DNA of 64,000 nt from Acinetobacter lwoffii (GTDB lineage Bacteria > Pseudomonadota > Gammaproteobacteria > Pseudomonadales > Moraxellaceae), in contig NZ_CP077369.1 of assembly GCF_019048525.1 (NCBI RefSeq), forward strand, positions 124,001 to 188,000. Reading direction: 5' to 3'. Position 1 is the first letter of the stretch, and each line of letters starts with the position of its first letter. Under the pieces are notes generated by a model. That model had not been told where the DNA came from and did not search any database. It worked only from the letters and a program-made list of their open reading frames with translations. The position numbers and the translations under genes are program-made. Positions 18,695 to 27,675 of this stretch are shown one piece after another.

Positions 18695-19522
18695 TTATGC
18701 TGCCATTACTTTTAGTAAATGTTGATCATAAAATTCATCCGGTGTTGCCTTATTCAAACTTGAATGAGGACGTATCATGTTATAAAAATCCAAATATTCA
18801 GCAATTGATTGTTTCGCTTGTTTAACCGTATCGTAAGCCTTCAAATAGACTTCCTCATGCTTCACGCTGCGCCATAAACGCTCAATCATCACATTATCCA
18901 TCCATCGTCCTTTCCCATCCATACTGATACGGATATTTCGCAATTTTAACTCATTCAAAAATGCCTCGCTTGTGAATTGACTGCCTTGGTCTGTATTAAA
19001 CACCTCTGGACAACCATATTTCACAATTGCTTCTTGCAACGCATCTATGCAAAAGTCTGTTTCCATACTGATCGATACTCGATGAGCCAGTACTTTACGA
19101 CTATGCCAATCTATAATTGCACACAGATAGACAAAGCCTTTAGCCATAGGAATGTACGTGATATCTGTACACCAGACTTGATTAGAGTGATCGATGACCA
19201 TGTTTTTCAACAGATATGGGAAAATACGGTGTGCAAGATTAGGCTTACTGGTATTGGGTTTTGGATACAAGGCATGTATTCCCATCAAGCGCATTAAACG
19301 TCGGACTTTACGCCGACCTATTTGATGTCCTTGACGCTGTAGCATATCTCGTATCATTCGACTGCCCATAAATGGGTAGTCGAGATGAATTTCATCGATT
19401 AGACGCATCAAACTCAAATCAGTTGATGAAATCTCTTTGGGCTTGTAATACAACGTACTGCGATTGATTTGAATCAATTGCGATTGTTGTCGTACCGAAA
19501 GTTGATGGGTCTTATCGATCAT
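18695..19522 (-). CDS. IS3-family transposase OrfB (integrase catalytic domain)
   Basis: A 275-residue DDE transposase. The catalytic triad is visible in WCTDITYIP (Asp), VFNTDQGSQFTS (Asp) and MIERLWRSVKHEEVYL (Glu). An HTH_21-type helical region precedes it (YYKPKEISSTDLSLMRLIDE). OrfB begins with ATG overlapping the OrfA stop as ATGA. The -1 slip at A6 (GGC AAA AAA TGA) places OrfA in frame with this ATG and would make the OrfAB fusion. Confidence 0.94.
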   Translation of the reverse strand: MIDKTHQLSVRQQSQLIQINRSTLYYKPKEISSTDLSLMRLIDEIHLDYPFMGSRMIRDMLQRQGHQIGRRKVRRLMRLMGIHALYPKPNTSKPNLAHRIFPYLLKNMVIDHSNQVWCTDITYIPMAKGFVYLCAIIDWHSRKVLAHRVSISMETDFCIDALQEAIVKYGCPEVFNTDQGSQFTSEAFLNELKLRNIRISMDGKGRWMDNVMIERLWRSVKHEEVYLKAYDTVKQAKQSIAEYLDFYNMIRPHSSLNKATPDEFYDQHLLKVMAA

Positions 19523-19824
19523 TTTTTGCCGCTCAGCTGCCCTATTTTTCTGAGCGCACCTTCTAAAAAATCAATTTGCAATGCCTGATGTCCTATCTTG
19601 GCATGTAGAGCTTTGAGGTCAATCTCTGGTTCTTGTTGTGCTGTTGGTCGTGAAAAAATATTGACTGATTGCTCAAGCAGTTGATTTTTCCAATCGATGA
19701 TTTGGTTTTGATGTAAATCGAATTGAGTAGAAAGTTCAGCGAGTGTGTGGTCGCCTTTAATTGCTGCGAGAGCAACTTTAACTTTAAACTCTGCTGAATG
19801 ATTACGACGTTTTCTTCGTGTCAT
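19519..19824 (-). CDS. IS3-family transposase OrfA (helix-turn-helix)
   Basis: A 101-residue DNA-binding subunit. MTRRKRRNHSAEFKVKVALA and LAELSTQFDLHQNQIIDWKN are the HTH_Tnp_1 pattern, followed by a leucine-zipper-like stretch (LKALHAKIGHQALQIDFLEGAL) used for oligomerisation. It ends SGKK-stop at the frameshift signal. An upstream in-frame ATG at 19842 is possible, but MTRRKRR is the usual opening. Confidence 0.9.
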   Translation of the reverse strand: MTRRKRRNHSAEFKVKVALAAIKGDHTLAELSTQFDLHQNQIIDWKNQLLEQSVNIFSRPTAQQEPEIDLKALHAKIGHQALQIDFLEGALRKIGQLSGKK

Positions 19825-20050
19825 GGTTGACTCCAAAAACAAGCATTTCCCATGCTTATTGGGGAGTAGATTATCACTTATAGGCGTGGTCTAAAATCCT
19901 AGAACCACATCAAATCATTGAGGAAGCTCAATTGCTTAAGTTTAAAAAGAAAAGTACCTGTTTGTATTTTCTTGATAAAGACATTAATGCTCTAAATAAA
20001 AACCCCACTTCACAGTAGGGTCTTTTTTAAACAATATCAACAACTTTAAT

Positions 20051-20116
20051 CCACTCCAACCCTCCTTAAAAAAGTAGGGAGTTCCCCTCTTTTTCAAAGA
20101 GGGGCTAGGGGTGATT
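20051..20116. repeat. REP-like palindromic element, copy A
   Basis: Contains the perfect hairpin CCCCTCTTT / AAAGAGGGG at 20084-20104 (3-nt loop) next to CTAGGGGTGATT. On the complementary strand it reads CACCCCTAGCCCCTC, matching copies B (32727-32760) and C (43371-43410). It lies between the IS3 element and the acnD stop and may double as the acnD terminator. Confidence 0.7.
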
Positions 20117-20128
20117 AAAAAAAAAAGA

Positions 20129-22747
20129 TTAAGCCACATTTCCTTCCAAGAAATCCTGTGCAAAGCGCTGTAATACCCCACCCGCTTCATACACATGTAC
20201 TTCTTCTTCAGTATCCAGACGACAAGTGACTGGAACTTCAATAATCTGGTTCTTACCATCATCGGTTGAACGCTCAATCACTAAAGTTAAAGTCGAACGT
20301 GGCGCAATATTACCAATCACGCTATACAGCTCTGTACCATCAAGACCTAAAGTCTTACGATCTGTACCCGGCTTAAACTCAAGCGGCAACACGCCCATAC
20401 CGACCAGATTGGTACGATGAATACGCTCAAAACCTTCAGCGACAATTGCTTCTACACCTGCCAGACGTACACCTTTCGCTGCCCAGTCACGACTCGAACC
20501 CTGACCATAATCCTTACCAGCAATAATAATCAACGGCTGTTTACGGTTCATGTAGATTTCAATCGCTTCCCACATCCGCATTACTTCGCCTTCAGGTTCC
20601 ACACGCGCTTTCGAACCCTGCTTGATCGTGCCGTCTGAACGCACTACCATCTCATTAAACAGTTTCGGGTTGGCAAAAGTCGCACGTTGCGTCGTGAGGT
20701 GATCACCGCGATGCGTTGCATAAGAGTTAAAGTCTTCCTCAGGCACGCCCATTTTTTTCAGGTATTCACCTGAAGCACTGTCAAGCACAATGGCATTCGA
20801 TGGTGACAAATGGTCGGTGGTGATGTTATCGCCCAAGATCGCCAGCGGACGCATATTCGATAATGTACGCGGTGCAGCCAAAGCCCCTTCCCAATACGGC
20901 GGACGACGGATATAGGTACTTTGTGGACGCCAGTCATACAGCGGACTTGTTGCTTTTTCATTCACACCCAAGTCGAACATCGGAATATAGATTTTTTTGA
21001 ATTGTTCTGGTTTTACAGCAACTTTCACCAGCGCATCAATTTCTTCATCCGATGGCCAGATATCTTTCAGATAAATCGGATTGCCGTCTTTATCGTTTCC
21101 TAAAGCATCTTTTTCGATGTCAAAACGAATCGTACCGGCAATCGCATAAGCCACCACTAAAGGCGGTGAAGCCAAGAATGCCTGCTTCGCATAAGGATGG
21201 ATACGTCCATCGAAGTTACGGTTGCCCGAAAGCACCGCTGTTGCATACAGGTCACGGTCGATAATTTCTTGCTGAATTTTTGGATCGAGTGCACCCGACA
21301 TCCCATTACAGGTCGTGCATGCATAGGCCACGATACCAAAGCCCAATTTTTCTAAATCTTTAAGTACGCCTGCTTCTTCCAAATATAAAGCAGCCGCTTT
21401 AGAACCCGGTGCAAAAGAAGATTTTACCCAAGGCTTACGGACCAAGCCCAATTCATTGGCCTTACGCGCCAGCAAACCGGCTGCCACCGTATTACGTGGG
21501 TTTGAGGTATTGGTACAAGAGGTAATCGCCGCGATAATCACCGCGCCATCTGGCATTAAGCCTTCTGCTTCTTGTGCGCGAGCAGCATCTAGATTACCGG
21601 CAATACCTTTTTCTTTCAGGTCAGAGGTTGATACACGTGCATGCGGATTCGATGGGCCAGCGATATTACGTGTCACAGTCGATAAATCGAAATGCAGCAC
21701 ACGTGGATATTCCGCTTGGGTCATATCCGATGCCCAAAGCCCGATCTCTTTGGCATAAGTTTCGACCAGTTTGACTTGCTCAGGCTCACGACCGGTCAAG
21801 GTCAGATAATCAATGGTGTTCTGGTCGATATAGAACATCGCAGCCGTTGCGCCATACTCAGGCGTCATGTTGGAAATCGTGGCGCGATCACCCACCGACA
21901 TGCTGTCAGCACCTTCACCAAAGAATTCTAAATATGCGCCAACCACACGCTCTTTACGCAGGAATTCAGTTAATGCCAAGACGATATCCGTTGCGGTAAT
22001 ACCCGGCTTGCGCTGACCTACCAATTCCACACCAATGATATCAGGCAGACGCATCCAAGACGCACGACCAAGCATCACATTTTCAGCTTCAAGACCGCCC
22101 ACACCAATTGAAATCACACCTAAAGCATCTGTATGTGGCGTATGTGAATCTGTACCGACACAGGTGTCCGGGAATGCCAGACCATCACGGTTTTGAATCA
22201 CCGGAGACATTTTCTCCAGATTGATCTGGTGCATGATGCCATTGCCCGCAGGAATTACATCAACATTTTCAAACGCGGTTTTAGTCCATTCAATAAAATG
22301 GAAACGGTCTTCGTTACGACGGTCTTCAATGGCACGGTTTTTCTCAAAGGCATCCGGATCAAAACCACCAAACTCAACCGCCAGTGAATGGTCGACAATC
22401 AATTGAGTTGGAACTACCGGATTGACTTTAGACGGGTCACCGCCCTGTTCTGCAATCGCATCACGTAAACCGGCAAGGTCGACCAGTGCCGTTTGCCCCA
22501 AGATGTCATGACACACTACACGTGCCGGATACCAGGGAAAATCATGTTCCTGTTTACGCTCAATCAGCTGGCGTAAAGACTGTTCCAGAATGGCAGGATC
22601 ACAACGACGCACCAACTGCTCTGCCAGGACTTTGGAAGTATAAGGAAGTTTGGCATATGCGCCTGGCTGAATATCTTCTACGGCCTGTCGCACGTCATAA
22701 TATTCCAGCTGGGTGGATTGCAGCGGTTTACGGTAGTTGTTGTTCAT
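20129..22747 (-). CDS. acnD: Fe/S-dependent 2-methylisocitrate dehydratase AcnD
   Basis: Dehydrates 2-methylcitrate in the methylcitrate cycle for propionate catabolism. The 872-residue sequence follows the AcnD branch of aconitases rather than AcnA/AcnB: RKPLQSTQLEYYDVRQAVEDI, AGNGIMHQINLEKMSPVI and CVGTDSHTPHTDALGVI. The [4Fe-4S] ligands are Cys in TSCTNTSNP near residue 410 and the pair in ACTTCNG near 475. It is normally encoded with prpB, prpC and prpF; none is visible here, so it stands alone between the IS3 element and a divergent multicopper oxidase. Confidence 0.9.
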   Translation of the reverse strand: MNNNYRKPLQSTQLEYYDVRQAVEDIQPGAYAKLPYTSKVLAEQLVRRCDPAILEQSLRQLIERKQEHDFPWYPARVVCHDILGQTALVDLAGLRDAIAEQGGDPSKVNPVVPTQLIVDHSLAVEFGGFDPDAFEKNRAIEDRRNEDRFHFIEWTKTAFENVDVIPAGNGIMHQINLEKMSPVIQNRDGLAFPDTCVGTDSHTPHTDALGVISIGVGGLEAENVMLGRASWMRLPDIIGVELVGQRKPGITATDIVLALTEFLRKERVVGAYLEFFGEGADSMSVGDRATISNMTPEYGATAAMFYIDQNTIDYLTLTGREPEQVKLVETYAKEIGLWASDMTQAEYPRVLHFDLSTVTRNIAGPSNPHARVSTSDLKEKGIAGNLDAARAQEAEGLMPDGAVIIAAITSCTNTSNPRNTVAAGLLARKANELGLVRKPWVKSSFAPGSKAAALYLEEAGVLKDLEKLGFGIVAYACTTCNGMSGALDPKIQQEIIDRDLYATAVLSGNRNFDGRIHPYAKQAFLASPPLVVAYAIAGTIRFDIEKDALGNDKDGNPIYLKDIWPSDEEIDALVKVAVKPEQFKKIYIPMFDLGVNEKATSPLYDWRPQSTYIRRPPYWEGALAAPRTLSNMRPLAILGDNITTDHLSPSNAIVLDSASGEYLKKMGVPEEDFNSYATHRGDHLTTQRATFANPKLFNEMVVRSDGTIKQGSKARVEPEGEVMRMWEAIEIYMNRKQPLIIIAGKDYGQGSSRDWAAKGVRLAGVEAIVAEGFERIHRTNLVGMGVLPLEFKPGTDRKTLGLDGTELYSVIGNIAPRSTLTLVIERSTDDGKNQIIEVPVTCRLDTEEEVHVYEAGGVLQRFAQDFLEGNVA

Positions 22748-23261
22748 AAGCTTGCCTGCCCTCGTTTATCTCTATTTTTATTCATCAATAGATATTGATG
22801 AGTTACTTTTGTAATAGCAGCATTGTACGCTGCACAAATAGCATTTCCCAAATTTTATATTTTTCAAATACTTAATTATAAAAATCGGTATTTTCGCAAG
22901 AATTTGTTACATAGACTTTAGAATTTTTGCTTTAAAGCGGTCTTTTGCTAAAAAAATCTGAATAATTCGCCTCATTCTTTAGTCTTATGTTGCAAAATAT
23001 TTCTCTAAATTTTTATTTTATTATTAATATAAACCACTAATATCATTAATAAATAATTAATTTTATTTGCATTTTTCTAAAGATAAAAAAATATAGTCTC
23101 CCTGGTTTTCCTAGGCCTGTCCTGCCGCCGCATTTAGCAAAATTTCAATCCCCTAATTTGGGATAGCAGATTTTCCAAAACTATCAGAAGCTCAGTGTGA
23201 CGCATATCACATTATTCGTAATCCTCACATTAAAACAATAACCATAACAGGCAGAACTGAA
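22748..23261. other. Divergent regulatory region between acnD and the multicopper oxidase
   Basis: About 514 nt of very AT-rich DNA without a supported gene. It must contain both promoters. It includes a perfect CRP-type site (23196-23211) close to the multicopper oxidase start. Confidence 0.6.
23196..23211. promoter_or_regulatory. CRP/Vfr-type operator
   Basis: TGTGACGCATATCACA matches the CRP consensus TGTGA-N6-TCACA at every half-site base. It lies about 50 nt before the multicopper oxidase ATG and far (449 nt) from the acnD start. A CRP-family regulator is present in this genus; which protein binds is inference. Confidence 0.6.
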
Positions 23262-25394
23262 ATGTTGAAAATCGCAATATTCGGAGCTATAGCCGCCATT
23301 TTGACGCTCTTAGCTCGCGGTTGGGATGGAACAAAAAATCCATCGCCGCCGTCAAATCCCCCTAACCCGTCCCAACCCTCTCATCCCTCACACCCCACAC
23401 CTCCACCCAAGCCATTACATCCCGTTCCGACAACATCAGACAGCTTGATTAGCAACCCACCCCTGTTACCGAAAAGTGCCAAAGGCAAATATGAGCTGAT
23501 CGTGGCCTATAAGACTAACAAGCTCTATAACCCCAGAAACGGCTTATGGGATCAGGTGCTGCTGAGAGGCTATTTAACCAAACCCAGTTTATTTGATAAG
23601 AAAAAAACTGGTGAATATGTTGAGGATCAATTGGTCGGGCCACAGATTCGGGTCAAACAGGGTGAAACCATGGCGCTTAACCTGAATAACCAGCTTCCAC
23701 CCGAGTCAGAAACAACCTGTCCAACTCATGTCGAGAATGTAAATGAACCACACTGCTTTAATACCACCAACCTGCATACCCATGGCTTCTGGGTCAGTCC
23801 TCAAGGCAATAGTGATAATGTTTTCCTGAAATTCAAACCTCAGGAAAAATTTGATTATGAGTTCAAAATGGAACCGAATCATCCTGCAGGGACTTACTGG
23901 TATCATGCCCATCTGCATGGCTCAACTGCTCTTCAGGTGTCGAATGGCATGGCAGGCCCATTGATTATTGAAGGCTCAAGAACACCAAAAGTCAAAAATG
24001 GCAAAGTCACTTCAACTGGAGATATGGATATTCTATGGAAAGAAAAAAACAGTTACCCCAACGAAAACATCCTGTTGTTCCAGCAAATCCAATATCGCTG
24101 TAGCAATCCCGATCCTAATGTCACATTTGCTGTTCCCAATAACTGTGAAGGTGAAGGTGTAGGCATGCTAGAAAATTATAATGACCTGTCTATTGGCGGC
24201 TTCTGGACCAACCAGAATTACTACACGTCTATCAACGGTAAAATTGTGGGAGAAATGAAGGTTGAACAGAATGTATTTAACCGCTGGCGCATGATTCATG
24301 GCGGTGTACGCGATACTATTGGTTTAATCATTAAGGAAATTCCTGACTCCAGTAAGTTTACTGCAGAGCAAACCATTAAAGCCTGTTCAGCCTATCAGGA
24401 GGCAGACAAGAAAGCTGAATTTGAGAAGCTGAATAGCCTGAATGTGCATACCATCGCGCAAGATGGCTTAACCATGAATCATGTACAGACCAGAACCCTG
24501 TCCATGTTCCATCCTGGTTATCGTCATGATGCAATGGTTGCCTTTCCGACCACCAATAGATACTGCCTTTTTGACACCAAATTGAATATCGATGATGAAA
24601 TTAACGCGCCATTACCCAATGTAGGTCCTCAAATTGCTCCAAATCACCGCCTCAATGCCCAACTGCTTGGATGGGTCAATGTCAAAGCAGCCAAGACCAA
24701 AGCTCAGACTGCTGCACAGTTCCTGAAAGATCGGGCACAAAAAATTGGTTTAAGCAAAGACATCCAGACCCAGTTATCTCAGCTTAATCTTTCTGCGTTT
24801 AGTGATCATCCATCACTGATGACGCCGGAAATTGATAAAATAGTTGCTGCCCGACCAAAACAATATAGTGCTTTTTCGCTCGGCCCCGACCCTAGAACTG
24901 GCATATTTAAATTTGGCTTCCGACATAAAAAAGATGGAGATACACTGAGTTTTGGAGATTTCTTTGATGGAGATGGTTCAGTAGATGGCGAATATGTCCG
25001 TCAGTTACAAGTTGGACAGACTGATGAATGGGAACTGACCAGCGCTGGTTTTGGTGGTCATCCGTTCCATATTCATGTTAACCCGTTCCAGATTGTTAAA
25101 ATTTTGAATCCTCAAGGTAAGGATGTCAGTGAGGCAGTAGCCCCAGAAGATCCGGTAAATCCAGTTCTGGATGATGTGCAATACCGTGGCATGAAAGGAC
25201 AGTTTAAGGACACACTTTTTGTAAAACAAAACTATACCTATATTGTCCGCAGCCATTACAAGAAATTTGAAGGTGACTTCGTACAACATTGTCATATCCT
25301 TGACCATGAAGATCAGGGCATGATGGAAACCGTACGAGTCTGTGGAGGCAAATTCCCTTGTGATTCACCATTACCGGCTAGCCATCACCACTAA
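23262..25394 (+). CDS. Multicopper oxidase (laccase-like)
   Basis: A 710-residue exported multicopper oxidase. An N-terminal hydrophobic signal or anchor (LKIAIFGAIAAILTLLARG) is followed by a Pro-rich, His-dotted linker at residues 27-56. The four copper motifs are present: TTNLHTHGFWV, YWYHAHLHGSTALQV, HPFHIHVNPFQIV and HCHILDHEDQGMM, giving one T1 and a trinuclear T2/T3 centre. Substrate is open: phenols, metals or bilirubin-like compounds. No lipobox is seen. It is divergent from acnD and has a CRP-type site upstream; a terminator follows at 25408-25437. Confidence 0.9.
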   Translation: MLKIAIFGAIAAILTLLARGWDGTKNPSPPSNPPNPSQPSHPSHPTPPPKPLHPVPTTSDSLISNPPLLPKSAKGKYELIVAYKTNKLYNPRNGLWDQVLLRGYLTKPSLFDKKKTGEYVEDQLVGPQIRVKQGETMALNLNNQLPPESETTCPTHVENVNEPHCFNTTNLHTHGFWVSPQGNSDNVFLKFKPQEKFDYEFKMEPNHPAGTYWYHAHLHGSTALQVSNGMAGPLIIEGSRTPKVKNGKVTSTGDMDILWKEKNSYPNENILLFQQIQYRCSNPDPNVTFAVPNNCEGEGVGMLENYNDLSIGGFWTNQNYYTSINGKIVGEMKVEQNVFNRWRMIHGGVRDTIGLIIKEIPDSSKFTAEQTIKACSAYQEADKKAEFEKLNSLNVHTIAQDGLTMNHVQTRTLSMFHPGYRHDAMVAFPTTNRYCLFDTKLNIDDEINAPLPNVGPQIAPNHRLNAQLLGWVNVKAAKTKAQTAAQFLKDRAQKIGLSKDIQTQLSQLNLSAFSDHPSLMTPEIDKIVAARPKQYSAFSLGPDPRTGIFKFGFRHKKDGDTLSFGDFFDGDGSVDGEYVRQLQVGQTDEWELTSAGFGGHPFHIHVNPFQIVKILNPQGKDVSEAVAPEDPVNPVLDDVQYRGMKGQFKDTLFVKQNYTYIVRSHYKKFEGDFVQHCHILDHEDQGMMETVRVCGGKFPCDSPLPASHHH

Positions 25395-25407
25395 AGATCC
25401 GCTCACT

Positions 25408-25437
25408 AAAAGCCAATGATTTCGATTGTTGGCTTTT
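25408..25437 (+). terminator. Terminator after the multicopper oxidase
   Basis: Stem AAAAGCCAA / TTGGCTTTT with a 12-nt loop, T-tract on the plus strand. Confidence 0.75.
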
Positions 25438-25508
25438 TTGTTTGCCTCTATTTGATGCTTGCTGCACAATAACTGCATTGATTTATAGTATTCAAACCGG
25501 GGCTTATT

Positions 25509-26234
25509 ATGGCAGCGTCTCCTGCTTTTACATTGTTTAGTCTGAATGGTGTAGATGCACAAAAATTCCTTCAAGGTCAGGTGACTTTGAATACTGAAAC
25601 TTTGGCGGAAAACCAGACACGCTATACTGCGATCTGCAGTCTGAAAGGACGCATTCAATTTGGCTTGTGGCTTAAAAAAATCAGTCCGGAAAGTTTTGAA
25701 ATCGTCAGCACTGAAGATCAGGCTACGGAACTGACCAATCATATTAAAAAATTTGGTGCCTTTTCAAAAATGAAACTGGAACTGGTCGGTCCAGTTTATC
25801 CAGTCATCAATGGCATTCATACTGACTTTGTGGCGACTGAAACCGATGTGACGATGTGGGAACAGCAAGCCATTGAATCAGGTCAGGCCTGGATTCAGGC
25901 TGCCACTGCAACCCTGTTTCAACCACAAGAATTACGTTTGCATCAACGCGAAGGCATTCACTACGACAAGGGTTGCTATCTGGGTCAGGAAGTGATTGCG
26001 CGTTTATGGTTTAAAGCCAAGCCAAAACACTGGTTACATCTGGTTCAAGGCACAGGTGCCGCGCCTGATGTTGCGACCAAACTGAATAATGATGTTGAAA
26101 TCGTCAATAGCATCGCGATTGAAAATGGTTATAAAGCGCTAGTCGTGGCAAAACCTGAAGCATTGGCTGAGCTAGGTCTCGAAGTTCTGGAGCTTCCTGA
26201 AGCTTTGAGCGGTGATGTAACGCGTCCGCAATAA
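25509..26234 (+). CDS. ygfZ: Folate-binding protein YgfZ
   Basis: A tetrahydrofolate-dependent GcvT-like protein that helps assembly or repair of certain Fe-S enzymes such as MiaB. The diagnostic motif KGCYLGQEVIARLWFKAKPK appears near residues 157-176, with the redox-relevant Cys. An N-terminal FSLNGVDAQKFLQGQVTLNT and FQPQELRLHQREGI complete the pattern. 241 residues is within the family range. It is single-gene, with a shared terminator at 26251-26282. Confidence 0.93.
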   Translation: MAASPAFTLFSLNGVDAQKFLQGQVTLNTETLAENQTRYTAICSLKGRIQFGLWLKKISPESFEIVSTEDQATELTNHIKKFGAFSKMKLELVGPVYPVINGIHTDFVATETDVTMWEQQAIESGQAWIQAATATLFQPQELRLHQREGIHYDKGCYLGQEVIARLWFKAKPKHWLHLVQGTGAAPDVATKLNNDVEIVNSIAIENGYKALVVAKPEALAELGLEVLELPEALSGDVTRPQ

Positions 26235-26250
26235 TCACTGCATAACTCAT

Positions 26251-26282
26251 AAAAAAGCCAAGATAAAATTCTTGGCTTTTTT
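26251..26282. terminator. Bidirectional terminator
   Basis: 12-bp perfect stem AAAAAAGCCAAG / CTTGGCTTTTTT with an 8-nt AT loop between convergent ygfZ and the hypothetical gene at 26286. Confidence 0.88.
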
Positions 26283-26285
26283 ATT

Positions 26286-26645
26286 TTAGAAGCCATGAAA
26301 CAGCTTGTTCATGTCTTTTACCACATAATCTTTAAAATGATAGGCCCGCGCATGTTTGGCATCAAACTTTGCCGTGAGTTCACCTTTTTGAAAGACATAT
26401 ACTCGGTCTTCCTGACTCATCAAAAACTCTGCACCAAGTTTCATCAGCAGCGCATCAATCTTGTCTTCATCGGCAATCGATTCATCAGCATTGATTCTGT
26501 CATAGTGACGTTTAATGGTTTTGACAAACATGGTTAAATCCTGGGAGTCTGATTCAAACCGAGATTTAATCAGAGAAGTCGGCTGAAGCAAAGTAATCCT
26601 TTTGATATCTGCAGGATTGATCAGAAACCTGTGCAAATCATGCAT
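26286..26645 (-). CDS. Hypothetical protein
   Basis: A 119-residue protein of unrecognised family starting MHDLHRFLINPADIKRITLL, with an acidic middle (INADESIADEDKIDALLMKL) and a C-terminal AKHARAYHFKDYVVKDMNKL. No signal peptide or membrane helix. The frame extends upstream to TTG 26714; neither start has a strong ribosome-binding site, so the N-terminus is uncertain. It stands alone with a shared terminator. Confidence 0.55.
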   Translation of the reverse strand: MHDLHRFLINPADIKRITLLQPTSLIKSRFESDSQDLTMFVKTIKRHYDRINADESIADEDKIDALLMKLGAEFLMSQEDRVYVFQKGELTAKFDAKHARAYHFKDYVVKDMNKLFHGF

Positions 26646-26794
26646 CGATTTAATCGGTATATTGTGCTTCGATGATTTGTATTTAGTGACAAATTGTATA
26701 TTTACAAAGCACAAAATCCTTTTATGATGTAAGTGAAAATGATTAAAACGGCACCAAGGAATAAGGTGCCAGCAATAATAAGGTTATAGGAACC

Positions 26795-27592
26795 ATGAAA
26801 AAATTAGTACTCGCTACAGTTCTTGCCCTTTCTGCGCAATTCGCTCTGGCAAATACCGTAAAAGATCAAGTCGATCCCCAATTCCAAAAAGTTGAGGCCA
26901 TGGTCAAAGCCAATAATTTTAAAGGTGCCTATGACGCTTTGAATCAATTGGCCAGTCAGGGAAATGCCCAAGCTTTATATAACTTAGGCTATTTGACCCA
27001 AACCGGCCAAGGTACAACCAAGGACGAGAAAAAAGCCATTCAGCTTTACGAGCAGGCAGCCAGCAAAGGCTATCCGGTGGCCAATTATGTACTGGGTAAA
27101 AACTATGCAGCCGGCACACTCGGCCTCAAACAGGATTTGGCCAAAGCCAAACAGCATCTGGAACGCGCTTCAGCAGCCAAATTTGATGATGCCAGCATTG
27201 ATCTGGCCATACTGCTATTTTCTGAAAATACGACAGCGTCAAATAAAGCCGGACTACAAAAGCTGCAACCGCTGATCAGCAAAGGCAATATGCAGGCCAT
27301 TCATGCCAAAGCCTTATATGACATCAGCAGCGGTTTCAAAAACAAAGATGAAAAACCGATTCAGCAAGGCCTAAGCAGCATTCAGGAACTCGCCAAAAAA
27401 GGTTATATTCCGGCGCTGATGGCAGTAGGTAATATGTTTGCCAATGGCAGTATTGTTCCGCAAAATCTGCCAGAAGCTAAGAAAATCTTTGCTGCATTGG
27501 CGCAGCAAAATGTTCCGCAGGCCAAAGAGTCTTTGGCAGCGGTAGACAAAATGCTGGCTGAGCAGAAAAAAGCGCATGCGAAGAAAAGTTAA
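26795..27592 (+). CDS. Sel1-repeat (SEL1-like) exported protein
   Basis: A 265-residue protein with a signal peptide (MKKLVLATVLALSAQFALA) followed by helical Sel1-type repeats: QALYNLGYLTQTGQGTTKDE, PVANYVLGKNYAAGTLG, DASIDLAILLFSEN and PALMAVGNMFANGSIVPQN. Such proteins are periplasmic scaffolds; the partner is not predictable. It ends in a Lys-rich tail. RBS: AAGGTTATAGGAACC before the ATG at 26795. Confidence 0.85.
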   Translation: MKKLVLATVLALSAQFALANTVKDQVDPQFQKVEAMVKANNFKGAYDALNQLASQGNAQALYNLGYLTQTGQGTTKDEKKAIQLYEQAASKGYPVANYVLGKNYAAGTLGLKQDLAKAKQHLERASAAKFDDASIDLAILLFSENTTASNKAGLQKLQPLISKGNMQAIHAKALYDISSGFKNKDEKPIQQGLSSIQELAKKGYIPALMAVGNMFANGSIVPQNLPEAKKIFAALAQQNVPQAKESLAAVDKMLAEQKKAHAKKS

Positions 27593-27616
27593 GTTAATTC
27601 CACAAAATTAAAATAT

Positions 27617-27645
27617 AAAAAGCCCCATGCAATTTGGGGCTTTTT
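27617..27645. terminator. Bidirectional terminator
   Basis: 10-bp stem AAAAAGCCCC / GGGGCTTTTT with a 9-nt loop, between the Sel1 gene and the convergent AEC transporter. Confidence 0.85.
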
Positions 27646-27675
27646 TTAGTAGCAGAGCATCCATCTGCTAAAAGA

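Larger units (their letters stand above)
18628..19909 (-). mobile_element. IS3-family insertion sequence, about 1.28 kb
   Basis: Imperfect terminal inverted repeats: the left end TGTGGTTCCGTTAATTAG and the reverse complement of the right end TGTGGTTCTAGGATTTTA share TGTGGTTC, then TAGACCAC, and further in TATAAGTGATAA. Inside are orfA and orfB in IS3 order with a slippery A6 at their overlap. Flanking bases (CTAA left, TCAA right) do not form a clear target duplication, so the element may be old or recombined. It appears intact otherwise. It lies between the zinc-ribbon gene and acnD. Confidence 0.88.

Noticed and set aside
19519-19528. Frame break between IS3 orfA and orfB as a mutation
   Set aside because: The ATGA overlap with A6 is the normal IS3 -1 frameshift layout, so it is not a lesion.
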